Source: Fen-1258 sp027348115
GTDB lineage: Bacteria > Bacteroidota > Ignavibacteria > Ignavibacteriales > Melioribacteraceae
Length of the DNA: 64,000 nucleotides
Assembly (NCBI GenBank): GCA_027348115.1
Contig: DAIEQA010000097.1
Coordinates: forward strand, 13,712-77,711
Direction: 5' to 3'
The translations under genes were made by a program, and so were the position numbers. Of the stretch, positions 34,906 through 44,547 are shown one piece after another. The notes below the pieces were generated by a model, which was not told the DNA's origin, searched no databases, and worked only from the letters and a program-made list of their open reading frames with translations. Each line of letters opens with the position of its first letter. Position 1 is the stretch's first letter.

Positions 34906-36138
34906 TTAATTGTCCAGGTAAACAATTTTATATACTTTATCGTTAGTCCTGGCAAGCTCGACGCACTCGAATGTAATTTCCTTTCCTTTTTCGGCCACTG
35001 GATATTCAATCCCGTCGAATTCCAATTTTGAAAGTTGAATTTCGATTACACCCGTAGTATTGCCGATGATATAAATTGAATCGCCGGCGTTTAAAGAATC
35101 TGCTTCAATTTTAATGTGAACAATTTTTTTCTGCTTATAATAGTTTAGAACTTTCCCTATATAAACTTTTCTGGTAGAAGCTATACTGCCGTATGTTGAT
35201 GTAAAATCTTTGGAGCCAGGCTGCCCGAAATAAAAGCCGCGTGAAAAACCCCGGTTATATACCTTCTTTAATTCCTCATAAAGCTCGCTCTTTTTTTCCT
35301 GCGAAAGTTTTCCCCCGAAGTAAAGGTCAATCGCGTTGCGGTATACCGATACTACTTTGGCAATATATTCCGGACTTCTTTTTCGTCCCTCGATTTTGAA
35401 AGCATCTATCCCGGCTTCTATTAACTTGTCTATAAACTCTATCGTGCATAAATCCTTTGGCGATAAAACGTAATCTTCTCCAAGCTCAAGTTCGTACTTT
35501 TCGTCGTTATCAATTATTTTGTATTCTCTGCGGCATGGCTGAATGCATTCTCCTCTGTTGGCGCTCTTTCCGAAGATATCATGACTCATAAAACACCGGC
35601 CGCTTACCGCAACACACATTGCGCCATGTATAAAGGTTTCTATCTCGATATCGGTTTTCCGTTTAATCTCTATGATTTTATCTAAAGTGCATTCCCTCGC
35701 AAGTACAATGCGCTTGGCCCCTAGGCGTTCGTACGCTTTAACCGATTCGGAATTTGACGACGAGGCCTGGGTACTGACGCAGAACGGCATTTTATGATCG
35801 ATACATTTATTTATGATAGCCATATCCCAGCAAATAATTAGATCCACACCGGCTTGTTTTGCTGCAAGTATAACGGCATCCGCTTCGGCTAATTCTTCCT
35901 CAAATACTATTGTGTTCAATGTTAGGTGGGTCTGCACATTATGTAATTTGCACAGCGCAGATATCTCCGGTAAATCTTTGATGTCAAAATTATTTGCCGC
36001 AGCCCGCATATTTAAGTTTTTAACGCCGAAGTAAACGGCATTAGCGCCGGCATTAATTGCGGCGTTTAACATACTCCAATTTCCTGCGGGCGCCAGCAGC
36101 TCGGGTTTCTTCAATTTTGTTTTATCTATTTGTTCCAA
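34906..36138 (-). CDS. U32-family protein (TrhP/RlhA-like RNA hydroxylation)
   Basis: A 410-residue protein annotated in general as peptidase U32, whose best-studied relatives hydroxylate tRNA uridine or 23S rRNA. The TIM-barrel part starts KPELLAPAGNWSMLNAAINAGANAVYFG. The signature ETFIHGAMCVAVSGRCFMS and NRGECIQPCRREY provides the conserved cysteines for an iron-sulfur cluster, and DAFKIEGRKRSPEYIA is also typical. The C-terminal beta domain (320-410) matches the extended forms. The TrhP-like assignment over RlhA is tentative. Confidence 0.88.
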   Translation of the reverse strand: MEQIDKTKLKKPELLAPAGNWSMLNAAINAGANAVYFGVKNLNMRAAANNFDIKDLPEISALCKLHNVQTHLTLNTIVFEEELAEADAVILAAKQAGVDLIICWDMAIINKCIDHKMPFCVSTQASSSNSESVKAYERLGAKRIVLARECTLDKIIEIKRKTDIEIETFIHGAMCVAVSGRCFMSHDIFGKSANRGECIQPCRREYKIIDNDEKYELELGEDYVLSPKDLCTIEFIDKLIEAGIDAFKIEGRKRSPEYIAKVVSVYRNAIDLYFGGKLSQEKKSELYEELKKVYNRGFSRGFYFGQPGSKDFTSTYGSIASTRKVYIGKVLNYYKQKKIVHIKIEADSLNAGDSIYIIGNTTGVIEIQLSKLEFDGIEYPVAEKGKEITFECVELARTNDKVYKIVYLDN

Positions 36139-36475
36139 ACAGGTTGATCCGATAATAGTTTTTCATTTCGAGCGCAATAATACAAAAGTTCTTTAATTAA
36201 ATGGATTTGAATTTTGCTGTACGAACCAATCCATTCATTGAAATACTGTAAACTTGCTCTTCGCGTATAAATTTAAAAGTCCGAATAATTTATTGCCCGA
36301 ATTACACCGGCAGCTCCGGTTAACAATCACAACGAAAACTCTTACTTTTAATTTTTCCATTATCTGCTTAGCGATAATATTAATCAAGTAATGGCGCATG
36401 ACCAAAAGCGCCTATATATTTACTCGCACGATTTTCTTATCTTAACACAAAAATTTATTCATATTACAGAGTAAT
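36139..36475. other. 337-base intergenic region upstream of the sensor kinase
   Basis: Divergent control region between the U32 gene and the histidine-kinase operon. An inverted repeat GGCGC (36393-36397) and GCGCC (36408-36412), about 65 bases before the kinase ATG, is the only structured element I see and could be an operator. No sigma-54 or TTGACA promoter is evident and there is no open frame. Confidence 0.45.
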
Positions 36476-38770
36476 ATGATAAAGAACGAAACCGAGAAAG
36501 AGTTAAAAAAAATTTGTCTTTCTGCCAAGTGCGAAGCGGGTTATATCTTTTCGGTTAAAAATAAAAATGCGGCCATTGTAAGTTGTTACGGCAATATCGG
36601 GAAGAACGACAAAACTCTAACGGCAATCAATAACATTGTTGTAAGAAAAAAAGGATTCTCGATTTCCGAGATTAAAAAGACAAAAGAGTTTCGGAAGCTT
36701 AGGGAAGAAAAAGGTTTTAAATATTTCTTTAAGAAGTTACTAACCGCAGACAGTGCGAAAGAATATTTTTTAGCGCTGCTTGCACGGGAAAACGCAATAT
36801 ATTCCAAAATAGATACTAAAAAGATTGAATCCTTGGTGAAGGCAAAAAAAACAAATATAAAAAAACCGGCGGCAGCAGCTAGCGCATCCTTTAACAGCGG
36901 AATGGTAATGAATACGGACGCGCCGGTGTTGCTTAGTACTGCCGGACTTGATACTGTTTTAGCCAATGACAGCTTGGCGGCAATATTGAATGCTGAAAAC
37001 GGCGCCATATCGAAAGAATTTTTTTATAATGCCGATTTTTTCGATTTCCAAAATAAACGCCTACGGGTTGACGACCTTCCCTTTGTTATTGCCGCAAAAG
37101 AAAAAAGTAACATTACGGATTTTAAGCTTCGTTACTCGGATCGTACTAAAAATGAAAAATGGTTTAAGATAAACTCTTTTCAAACCGAACTGAGCGACGG
37201 CACAAAGGCAGTGCTCAGTCTTTTTTGTGATGTTACCCGACAGTACGGCATGGATCAAAGCTTAAAAGAGACGTTTGCCAGCATCCAAAGCGTTCTCTAT
37301 TCAACCAACAACAAAGGCGATGAATATAATTTTATAACCGATGCCGTTAGAAATTTGTTCGGATATTCCCCAGAGGATGTTTATAAAAATAAATTCCGAA
37401 TTTTAAGATCGATATATCCCGGCGATTTAATCACGTTCAAAAATTTTCTCTCCAAAATTCAGAGTGGCGAGCCATCGACTATTGAATATAGAATGAAGGA
37501 CCGCTTTGGAAAAGAACATTGGGTAAGACATTCCGGCGTTCCTATCTTTAAGAATAACGATGTTATAAGAATCGTCGGTGAAATACAGGATATAACGGAA
37601 GAAAAGAAAGTAAGTCTTAATCTCGAGCGTTCCGAGGAAAGATTCCGCGCGCTTGTAGATACCGCGGACGATTTAATCTTTATACTCGACGGTTTTGGCT
37701 ACATAAGCATCATAAATAAAAATGGGGCAAGCGCGCTCGGCTTTACACCTGATGAAATGATCGGCAAACATTTTCTTGAGTTTGTGGCTAAGGACGAAGC
37801 TTCTAAAATTGCGGATGCATTCGCGAAAATTTTAAATTCCTCCGATGTAACTACTTTTGAAACTGTGTTCATAGATCGATTCGAAAAGGAAATTACATTT
37901 GAAATAAATGCAAAACCTATGGTAACGGACGGAGAAATTTCCGGCATGCTCAGCATCGGTAGAAATATTTCCAACCGCAAAGCCGACGAACAGAAAATAA
38001 AAGATTTGAATTCCAAGCTGATTGAAGCAAACAGGATTATTTCCATTGAGCGCGAAAGAGCCAGGCATAAAATAACCGTGCTTGAAGAATTGAATAAGCT
38101 TAAAAGCGAATTCATTTCAAATGTATCTCACGAGTTACGAACTCCTCTTGCTTCGATAGTGGGATTTGCCGAAACAATTCTTTCCGACAGGGATTTGCCG
38201 GAAGACACGATTCATGAATTTGTAGATATAATTCTTACCGAGGGAAAACGGCTGGCTAAATTAATCAACGACTTGCTGGATTTTTCAAAGCTGGAATCCG
38301 GCGACGAAGAATTGAACCGCACGCATATAAATCTGGTTGATATTCTTAAACTGGTTCTGCAAACTTTTCAAAAGCAAATTAACGAGAAGGAAATCATAGT
38401 TTCAAAAGAATTTCCGGAAGACGAAATAATAATTAATGCGGATAAGGAAAGACTTGTAAAAGTTTTTTCGAATCTGCTTTCGAATGCGGTTAAGTTTACC
38501 GGCGCGGGCGGCAGAATCAATTTGATTGTTCAAGACTTTGGGAAAGAAGTTGAAATAGCAGTTAGCGATACCGGCGCAGGTATTTCCGAAAAAGAACTGC
38601 CTTATTTATTTCAGAAGTTTAGCAAGGTTCAAAAACCCGGACAGCCAATAGGAGGCACGGGCTTTGGCCTGGTTACGGTAAAACAAATTATAGATCTCCA
38701 CAAAGGATTTATTAGAGTTAAGAGCGAATTGAATAAAGGAACCACCTTTATAATTAGAGTGCCTAAATAA
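36476..38770 (+). CDS. Soluble multi-PAS sensor histidine kinase
   Basis: A 764-residue cytosolic kinase without membrane segments. The first about 120 residues are a poorly conserved sensory region, then three PAS-like domains (about 150-265, 270-385, 390-510) and a coiled linker. HisKA follows with phospho-acceptor His552 in FISNVSHELRTPLASI, then HATPase_c with N box NLLSNAVKF, DTGAGIS and GGTGFGL. The gene is 14 bases upstream of an NtrC-type regulator and is very likely its partner. The N-terminal Ala/Lys-rich linker (about 118-140) is low-complexity. Confidence 0.95.
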   Translation: MIKNETEKELKKICLSAKCEAGYIFSVKNKNAAIVSCYGNIGKNDKTLTAINNIVVRKKGFSISEIKKTKEFRKLREEKGFKYFFKKLLTADSAKEYFLALLARENAIYSKIDTKKIESLVKAKKTNIKKPAAAASASFNSGMVMNTDAPVLLSTAGLDTVLANDSLAAILNAENGAISKEFFYNADFFDFQNKRLRVDDLPFVIAAKEKSNITDFKLRYSDRTKNEKWFKINSFQTELSDGTKAVLSLFCDVTRQYGMDQSLKETFASIQSVLYSTNNKGDEYNFITDAVRNLFGYSPEDVYKNKFRILRSIYPGDLITFKNFLSKIQSGEPSTIEYRMKDRFGKEHWVRHSGVPIFKNNDVIRIVGEIQDITEEKKVSLNLERSEERFRALVDTADDLIFILDGFGYISIINKNGASALGFTPDEMIGKHFLEFVAKDEASKIADAFAKILNSSDVTTFETVFIDRFEKEITFEINAKPMVTDGEISGMLSIGRNISNRKADEQKIKDLNSKLIEANRIISIERERARHKITVLEELNKLKSEFISNVSHELRTPLASIVGFAETILSDRDLPEDTIHEFVDIILTEGKRLAKLINDLLDFSKLESGDEELNRTHINLVDILKLVLQTFQKQINEKEIIVSKEFPEDEIIINADKERLVKVFSNLLSNAVKFTGAGGRINLIVQDFGKEVEIAVSDTGAGISEKELPYLFQKFSKVQKPGQPIGGTGFGLVTVKQIIDLHKGFIRVKSELNKGTTFIIRVPK

Positions 38771-38784
38771 CAGCCGAGGAAAAT

Positions 38785-40167
38785 TTGGAAAAGAAGATAT
38801 TTATTATTGATGATGAAGACTCAATTTTGAAAATGCTGATACATTGGGTTAAGAACCAATGGAATTATGATGTAAAGGTTTTTACACGAGGAGACGAATT
38901 TCTGAAATCCTTAAATGAGGAACCGGATTTAGTGCTGTTAGACATTATGCTGCCGGATATAAACGGCAATGAAATTCTTCAAAAGATAAAGCAGAGAAAC
39001 CCGATGCTGCCGGTAATAATGCTTTCTGCCCAGGGAAGCGTGGAAGTTGCCCTCGATTCAATCCGTTTCGGCGCATTCGATTACTTTCCGAAACCGATCG
39101 ACAAAAACCGTCTTGAATTTGCCGTTAGAAATGCAATCAAAAATTATGATCTTGAACGCGAACTTGAAAAGCTAAAAGAGAATCTTAAGCGCGAATATAG
39201 TTTTGATAATATAATCTCCGCAGATAATAAAATGCAGGACGCGTTTAAGATGATAACCAAAGTTCTCGATAACGACATCACCGTTTTGATCCAAGGCGAA
39301 AGCGGAACCGGAAAAGAATTGATTGCCCGCGCAATTCATTTTAACGGCAACCGGAAAAACAGCCCGTTTGTTGTTGTTAACTGCGCTTCTATTCCGCGTG
39401 AATTATTGGAAAGCGAATTGTTCGGTCATGAAAAAGGCGCGTTCACCGGCGCGCATCAAAGGAAAATCGGCAAATTTGAATTAGCCAAGGGCGGCACTAT
39501 ATTTCTAGATGAGATTGGCGAAATGGAAATGTCGCTTCAAGCAAAAATATTAAGAGCTATTCAGCAAAAAGAATTTGAACGTGTCGGCGGCAACGAAGTA
39601 ATAAAAACCGACGTGCGGATTATATCCGCAACAAACAGGGATTTAAAACTCGCCGTAGACAATAAACAATTTAGGGAAGATCTTTATTATAGATTAAGTT
39701 CGTTCCCCATTCATATTCCGCCGCTGAGGGAACGTAAGGGCGACATTGTTGTTTTAATAAATCATTTTATCGAGCATTTTAACCGGAAGCTGGGCAAAAA
39801 AATAAAAGGCGTAAGCAAACCGGCGCTCAAAATTATTTACGATTACGACTGGCCGGGCAATGTGCGCGAACTGGAAAATATGCTGGAGCGATGTATTATT
39901 TTAACCGATAAAGAAATGGTCGATGTCGACATTTTGCCTTCCAATATAAGCTCATATATGGCCGGGACAAGTCTTCCCGGCAACGGCGTATTTTTCGGCG
40001 ATGAGTCCCCGATTATCCCGTTTGAAAAATTGAAAGAGGAGGCGATTCGTCACGCGCTTAAAAGCACGGAAGGAAATATTGTTGAAGCCGCCCGCAAACT
40101 TAAAATTGGAAGAGCTACTCTTTACAGGTTGATGGAACGTTATAAGATAGAATCGCCCAAGGAATAA
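38785..40167 (+). CDS. NtrC-type sigma-54 response regulator
   Basis: A 460-residue regulator: receiver domain with Asp9/Asp10 and phospho-acceptor Asp53, AAA+ domain with GESGTGKELIARAIH, GAFTGA and GTIFLDEIGE, then a Fis-like HTH (VEAARKLKIGRATLYRLMERY). The start is TTG 38785, with GAGGA just upstream. The next ATG would delete the receiver acidic pocket, so TTG is required. It should activate sigma-54 promoters when phosphorylated by the kinase at 36476. The sigma-54 promoter at 34231 is a possible target. Confidence 0.95.
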   Translation: MEKKIFIIDDEDSILKMLIHWVKNQWNYDVKVFTRGDEFLKSLNEEPDLVLLDIMLPDINGNEILQKIKQRNPMLPVIMLSAQGSVEVALDSIRFGAFDYFPKPIDKNRLEFAVRNAIKNYDLERELEKLKENLKREYSFDNIISADNKMQDAFKMITKVLDNDITVLIQGESGTGKELIARAIHFNGNRKNSPFVVVNCASIPRELLESELFGHEKGAFTGAHQRKIGKFELAKGGTIFLDEIGEMEMSLQAKILRAIQQKEFERVGGNEVIKTDVRIISATNRDLKLAVDNKQFREDLYYRLSSFPIHIPPLRERKGDIVVLINHFIEHFNRKLGKKIKGVSKPALKIIYDYDWPGNVRELENMLERCIILTDKEMVDVDILPSNISSYMAGTSLPGNGVFFGDESPIIPFEKLKEEAIRHALKSTEGNIVEAARKLKIGRATLYRLMERYKIESPKE

Positions 40168-40205
40168 CTAATTGCATTTTTTAGGCAGATTAAAAAGGTG
40201 GAAGG

Positions 40206-40547
40206 ATGGAAATTGTTGAAGAAATTATCGATGATATAGTTGTTGAAATTATAAACCTCGATAGGGCCACTTTGCGCGAAGCAGAGGAGCTGAAAGAAAA
40301 TATTAACGAGCGAATCTCGAACGGATATAAAAAAGTAATTATCGATCTCTCTTCCGTCGAGTTTTTGGATTCGACTTTTTTGGGTGTCATTGTTAACACT
40401 CTTAAAAAAGTTGCAAAGATGGGCGGCGATCTGAAACTGGTCGGGTTTAAACCGGTTGTCCGTTCGATGTTCGAACTGACCCGCCTGTTCAGGGTTTTCG
40501 AGTCATACGGCGAATTGCAAGACGCAATTAGAAGTTTTCATAATTAA
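40206..40547 (+). CDS. STAS-domain anti-sigma-factor antagonist
   Basis: A 113-residue STAS protein, the second in the region. Phospho-acceptor Ser56 in FLDSTFLGVIVNTLKKVAKMGG, almost the same phrase as in the protein at 34540 (YIDSTFLGAMVALLKK), so the two are probably paralogues. A tidy AAGGTGGAAGG precedes the ATG. It lies between the NtrC-type regulator and the PP2C phosphatase that may dephosphorylate it. Confidence 0.93.
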   Translation: MEIVEEIIDDIVVEIINLDRATLREAEELKENINERISNGYKKVIIDLSSVEFLDSTFLGVIVNTLKKVAKMGGDLKLVGFKPVVRSMFELTRLFRVFESYGELQDAIRSFHN

Positions 40548-40614
40548 TTTGCATTTACAAATTGATCGATCATAATCACAACTTTATTGGCAAATATTTA
40601 TCACCGGAAATAAA

Positions 40615-41757
40615 TTGACGGAAAAAAGCGGCAAAACAACCGGCACAATTCTTCTCGTCGAAGATGAATTTAACATTGCAAAACTCTTCAGCTTTAATCT
40701 TACCAAAGCGGGATTCAAATGCGAGGTTGCAAAAAACGGAAGAGAAGGATTGGAAATGACCGAAAAACTTCGCCCGGACCTTATAATCAGCGATGTAATG
40801 ATGCCGGAAGTTGACGGTTTTGAATTTCGAAAACGTCTTTTGGAAAATCCGGAACTGAAACAGATTCCTTTTGTATTTCTTACGGCAAAAGGTGAAGAAG
40901 ATGATATTTTACAGGGATATGATCTTGAGATTGAAGATTATATAATCAAGACTTCCAGCCCCAAAGTAGTAATTGCCAAGGTGACGGCAATTCTTAAAAG
41001 TCTTGAGAAAGAAAGAGTAAAAGTTGTTGATGAAGTACAGAAAGCAGCGGATAGTATGGGGGCTAAAGTTGTTCCCGATGAGTTTCCGAAACTTGACGGC
41101 TTTTTAATTAGGCATTGGCACCTTCCGTTTAAAAATGTTCCGGGCGGAGATTTTATAGATTACTTCAAAATGGACGAAGATCATCTTGCAATTATTTTAG
41201 GCGATGTTATGGGCAAACGCTGGGGCGCGTGGTATTTTGCGGTTGCCTACGCCGGTTATGTTAGAAGCGCGGCCAGGTTTGTCATTGAATCTTCACACGA
41301 ATACCTGCCGAGCCATATTCTTCAGAAAGTAAACGAATCTGTTTATATGGACGAGCGCATTTCGGAAGTATTCATTACTCTTTCCGTAATTATTCTTGAT
41401 AAAAAAAATATGGTTGCCAAATATGCCGGCGCCGGCGATTTGCCTATAATCTATAAATCGAATGAAGTCCTGAGAATAGAATCGAAAGGCGTGCTTCTTG
41501 GGTTTAGTAAATCCGGCGAGTATGAAGATATTGAGATGAAATTAAATTCCGGCGACGAGTTGTTTTTAGCCACCGACGGCATTACCGAGGCGCGTAATAA
41601 AGCCGGGGAATTTTACCGTGCAGAAAAATTTGAAAAATTTTTAGGCAACCTGAATCCAGGCGAAGATTCGATTGAGCAAATCAAAAAGGAAATTTTTGCT
41701 TTTACGGAAAACGAACTTGAAGACGACGTGAGCGTGATTGCCGTCAAAGTGCTTTGA
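40615..41757 (+). CDS. Response regulator with PP2C-type (RsbU/SpoIIE) phosphatase domain
   Basis: A 380-residue protein: receiver domain with phospho-acceptor Asp60 in IISDVMMPEVDGFEF, then a linker and a SpoIIE phosphatase. The phosphatase shows metal-binding residues in VPGGDFIDYF, ILGDVMGKRWGAW, GAGDLP, LATDGITEA and the final DDVSVI. The expected substrate is a phosphorylated STAS protein, so it links phosphorelay to partner switching. The start is TTG 40615, preceded by only a weak CGGAAA. The TIIVLD-like core (TILLVEDE) fixes the frame. Confidence 0.95.
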   Translation: MTEKSGKTTGTILLVEDEFNIAKLFSFNLTKAGFKCEVAKNGREGLEMTEKLRPDLIISDVMMPEVDGFEFRKRLLENPELKQIPFVFLTAKGEEDDILQGYDLEIEDYIIKTSSPKVVIAKVTAILKSLEKERVKVVDEVQKAADSMGAKVVPDEFPKLDGFLIRHWHLPFKNVPGGDFIDYFKMDEDHLAIILGDVMGKRWGAWYFAVAYAGYVRSAARFVIESSHEYLPSHILQKVNESVYMDERISEVFITLSVIILDKKNMVAKYAGAGDLPIIYKSNEVLRIESKGVLLGFSKSGEYEDIEMKLNSGDELFLATDGITEARNKAGEFYRAEKFEKFLGNLNPGEDSIEQIKKEIFAFTENELEDDVSVIAVKVL

Positions 41758-41778
41758 GATAATTTCTTGTTATAAATA

Positions 41779-42747
41779 TTACGAAAGTATTCTTTGAGAA
41801 AGCGATTCAAAGGTTTTGTCGTCAATAAATACCTGCCGGAAAATATCAATAATAATCTCTGCGGAAATTTTTTCGAAATCTTCCTTCCTCGGCACAATTA
41901 GCAATCCGCCTAAATCAACAACTGCCGGGCTGATTAGCAAACGGCCGTCGCCCTCGGCAAAATATTGATCCGGCCTGTGCTTGCCTCTCGGAAATATTAT
42001 TACCTGCCATCTTCCGTTAATGAAAGACGAAATCATATTCAGCATCGGCTCTTCGGATGAGCGTGTAATATCTTTAAGAGCGTCGTAAACCCTTTTTATT
42101 TCGGCAACCAGGGGTTCAAGGTAAGCAGAACTAAGAAACACAAATTTGCGCATTGAGTCATCGATGAGGCGGCATTCGGTTTCATTCAACCTAAAAAATT
42201 TTTTTGTATATCTGTTGGCAATTTCCGGCAAGTTGTTTTCGATAGGCATCGCCTTAAACGGTGCTGCCTGGAAATGCAGATGGTCCGGCGCCGAAGCGCC
42301 GCATTTAGGACCGTTGTAAAGAATTGTAAAGCTTTCTTCTGCCTCGCGGGCAAGTTTTAGAAAATCCGAAAAATGCCGCTGTATGGATTGTAGCTCGTGT
42401 ACGTCTTTTGTAATTGTGTAATGCCTGTTGAATATTGGATAAGGGTTACAAAGAATATTAAATGAAGAGTTGAACCGGAGTATCTTTTGTTCTGCCGGAA
42501 GATTTCTTTCGCAGAGAAAGCAAGGCCGGGCTTCTATAGCCTGCTTTGAGACCTCTGCCGAAGACGAAACTATTCTTGCCGGATTGTACTGAACCGTAAT
42601 ATCGCAGCCGTCAAAGCGGAAAATTTTAGTCTTAACTTTTTCGAGGTTTATATAATTATCTCTTAAAAGCGGCCATGTTAATTTTTGTTCTTCGAGCAGC
42701 TTAACCATTTCTTGAGCGAGCGATATTGAATTCGTTGCGGCTTTCAT
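41779..42747 (-). CDS. DUF4922/HIT-like nucleotidyltransferase
   Basis: A 322-residue protein of the DUF4922 family, related to the HIT/galactose-phosphorylase superfamily. The HIT-like active segment is GASAPDHLHFQA, with His-x-His. A zinc-like pair occurs in RPCFLCERNLP, and NPYPIFNRHYTI is a further family block. Relatives move nucleotides to or from sugar phosphates (for example GDP-galactose or Ap4A phosphorylases). Its start overlaps the upstream glycosyltransferase stop by four bases, so they form one unit and probably act on the same saccharide (inference). Confidence 0.85.
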   Translation of the reverse strand: MKAATNSISLAQEMVKLLEEQKLTWPLLRDNYINLEKVKTKIFRFDGCDITVQYNPARIVSSSAEVSKQAIEARPCFLCERNLPAEQKILRFNSSFNILCNPYPIFNRHYTITKDVHELQSIQRHFSDFLKLAREAEESFTILYNGPKCGASAPDHLHFQAAPFKAMPIENNLPEIANRYTKKFFRLNETECRLIDDSMRKFVFLSSAYLEPLVAEIKRVYDALKDITRSSEEPMLNMISSFINGRWQVIIFPRGKHRPDQYFAEGDGRLLISPAVVDLGGLLIVPRKEDFEKISAEIIIDIFRQVFIDDKTFESLSQRILS

Positions 42748-44210
42748 TTTTTGTCAAGCGCGTTCCCGGTTTGTCTCGCAAATATCTCGAACGTACGAAG
42801 TCTGTCTTTATAAGAATTGTTTAGGTTAAGTCTGTGAATGTTAAGCGCTGCATCAGTATTGCCTTCCCATCGCCTGCAGAAGTAGATTGACTCGTAAATT
42901 CTTCCAATCTTATACTCCCTGGAAATAGTAAGACCTAAAAAATAATCTTCGCCGTAACTTACGTTCGGAATATTTATTTCTCTTAGAAGCGGAGTATAAA
43001 AAGCGCGTGGCGCTCCCAGACCGTTAATGCGGAGGGCGTTATTCGGTCCGTTCTCCTCGCTCCATTCTTTATGGTCAATCAATCCAGGCGGAATTTCATT
43101 TAAGCCGAAATCCGTTAATGTGTAAGACCCGATAACCATTGCGCATTTTTCTTTTTTAAACGTGTCTACTATTTTTTGAAGAGTACTCTCATCTTTATAT
43201 ATGTCGTCGCTGTCAAGCTGAACGGCAAATCTGCCGCATAATTTGTGGTGGACTCCCTCATTCCAGCAGCCGCCAATTAACAAATCCCGGCTTCCCGGGA
43301 TAAGATGTACAAAGTTGTTATGCCTGCTTGTGTAGGCATTTAGAATTTCCGTTGTTCCGTCTGTAGAATGATTATCAATTACAATTACGTTGAACTTAAA
43401 ATTAGTCTTCTGATTTATCGCCGACTCTGCGGCATCCTTTATTGTCTTTGCTCGGTTTTTTACAGGGATAATTATAGAGGCCTCATATTCAAAATTTGTA
43501 TCTCTTTCGAATTCGATTGCCCGGAACGGAGGGACGACGGAAGCTCCTATTCTTTTCAAATGTTCTGTTGCCGCTTTCTCCATCTCTATTTGCACTTCAC
43601 GATTTCTTGGATTGACATAATCGAACTGTTTCTCTCCGGATTTTCGGTTGTTGTTGTCATCTACTGTGTACAAAAATTCTGGAAGGCGTAAAATTCTTCC
43701 TGTCTCCGAAATTCTTAGCCGCAAATAGTATAGTCCGGCATAATTAAAATTTTCGGTGGAAGCGGTTACCGCGTCTATAAAGTCCTTAGTTCTTAAAAGA
43801 AGAACGGAGCCAAAGTCGAAATCGTCACGTATGCTGCCCGGCTGATAATCGATTGTTGGGTGAGGTTGAAGCAGGCCCTCTTTATTTTCATAATAATCGG
43901 AATAAATTACGGATGCGCCGGATTGCCTTGCGGCGGATAATAAACGTTCTATTGCAAAATTACCAAAACTTATTCGAGACGGTTTAATTTGCAGCAGAAT
44001 ATAATCTGTCTTTACCCTGCCGGATAGTTCTTTTATCGAGGAAGAGCAGTTGATGTTATTCAGCAAGAGATGGTTTATTCCTTCAAGTCCGCGGGCTGAG
44101 TTGGAGAATGTAACAATATCCTCTATCGGCCCTCGACTTTTCAAAAATTCAACGGTTTCTAAGGTTGACGGGCTATTCGAAAATGGAATAAAGGCGGTTA
44201 TCTGTTTCAT
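42744..44210 (-). CDS. Family 2 glycosyltransferase with extra N-terminal domain
   Basis: A 488-residue cytosolic glycosyltransferase. The GT-A domain begins near residue 238 (ASIIIPVKNRAKTIKDAAESAINQ), with NHSTDGTTEIL, the metal-binding DSDD in VQLDSDDIYKD, and a late GEDYFLG block. The first about 230 residues form a second partial GT-A-like fold (FIPFSNSPSTLETVEFL, VIYSDYYENKEG) without obvious metal residues. It is translationally coupled to DUF4922. Product unknown; both are likely in polysaccharide or glycolipid synthesis. Confidence 0.88.
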   Translation of the reverse strand: MKQITAFIPFSNSPSTLETVEFLKSRGPIEDIVTFSNSARGLEGINHLLLNNINCSSSIKELSGRVKTDYILLQIKPSRISFGNFAIERLLSAARQSGASVIYSDYYENKEGLLQPHPTIDYQPGSIRDDFDFGSVLLLRTKDFIDAVTASTENFNYAGLYYLRLRISETGRILRLPEFLYTVDDNNNRKSGEKQFDYVNPRNREVQIEMEKAATEHLKRIGASVVPPFRAIEFERDTNFEYEASIIIPVKNRAKTIKDAAESAINQKTNFKFNVIVIDNHSTDGTTEILNAYTSRHNNFVHLIPGSRDLLIGGCWNEGVHHKLCGRFAVQLDSDDIYKDESTLQKIVDTFKKEKCAMVIGSYTLTDFGLNEIPPGLIDHKEWSEENGPNNALRINGLGAPRAFYTPLLREINIPNVSYGEDYFLGLTISREYKIGRIYESIYFCRRWEGNTDAALNIHRLNLNNSYKDRLRTFEIFARQTGNALDKK

Positions 44211-44547
44211 TATCCAGCAAATATTTGATAAGCCAAATTATAAAAATCCTCTAATACATGAAATTGGTTTAACACCACGTTATCCGGTCGCCTCATGCTC
44301 ATCGATACTCCGAACGAGACGGTAACGTTCAAATTTTAATTATGATGAAGCTTCAAAATGTCCCGGGTGTGCCGGCATTTTTGCCGCTTGAGCCTGAGAT
44401 GTTCAATTAAATTTTGTTAATGTATCTCAAAAAGTTTTGAAATCGGGCTGTTTTAAGGGGACTAATATCTGGAGATAGTCCAAAAGGTTGTTTTGTATCT
44501 ATTAAAATTTCTAAATTTGCCTCCGGTAGTTAGATTAAATCTGAATA
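44211..44547. other. 337-base intergenic region
   Basis: Divergent promoter region between the glycosyltransferase and the small exported protein. Seen here: short stems GAACG...CGTTC (about 44311-44329), CGGCA...TGCCG (44374-44386) and GGACT...AGTCC (44459-44481), plus TAAATTTG (44512-44519), a Bacteroidota-like -7 sequence. None is strong enough to name; no open frame. Confidence 0.4.

Noticed and set aside
44374..44387. GG-N10-GC spacing resembling a second sigma-54 promoter
   Set aside because: The -12 part reads CCGC and not TTGC, and the bases are largely explained by a CGGCA/TGCCG hairpin.
44512..44529. TAAATTTG followed by CCTCCGGTAG, resembling a Bacteroidota promoter or part of a c-di-GMP riboswitch
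   Set aside because: No properly placed -33 box and none of the other conserved riboswitch parts; short match only.
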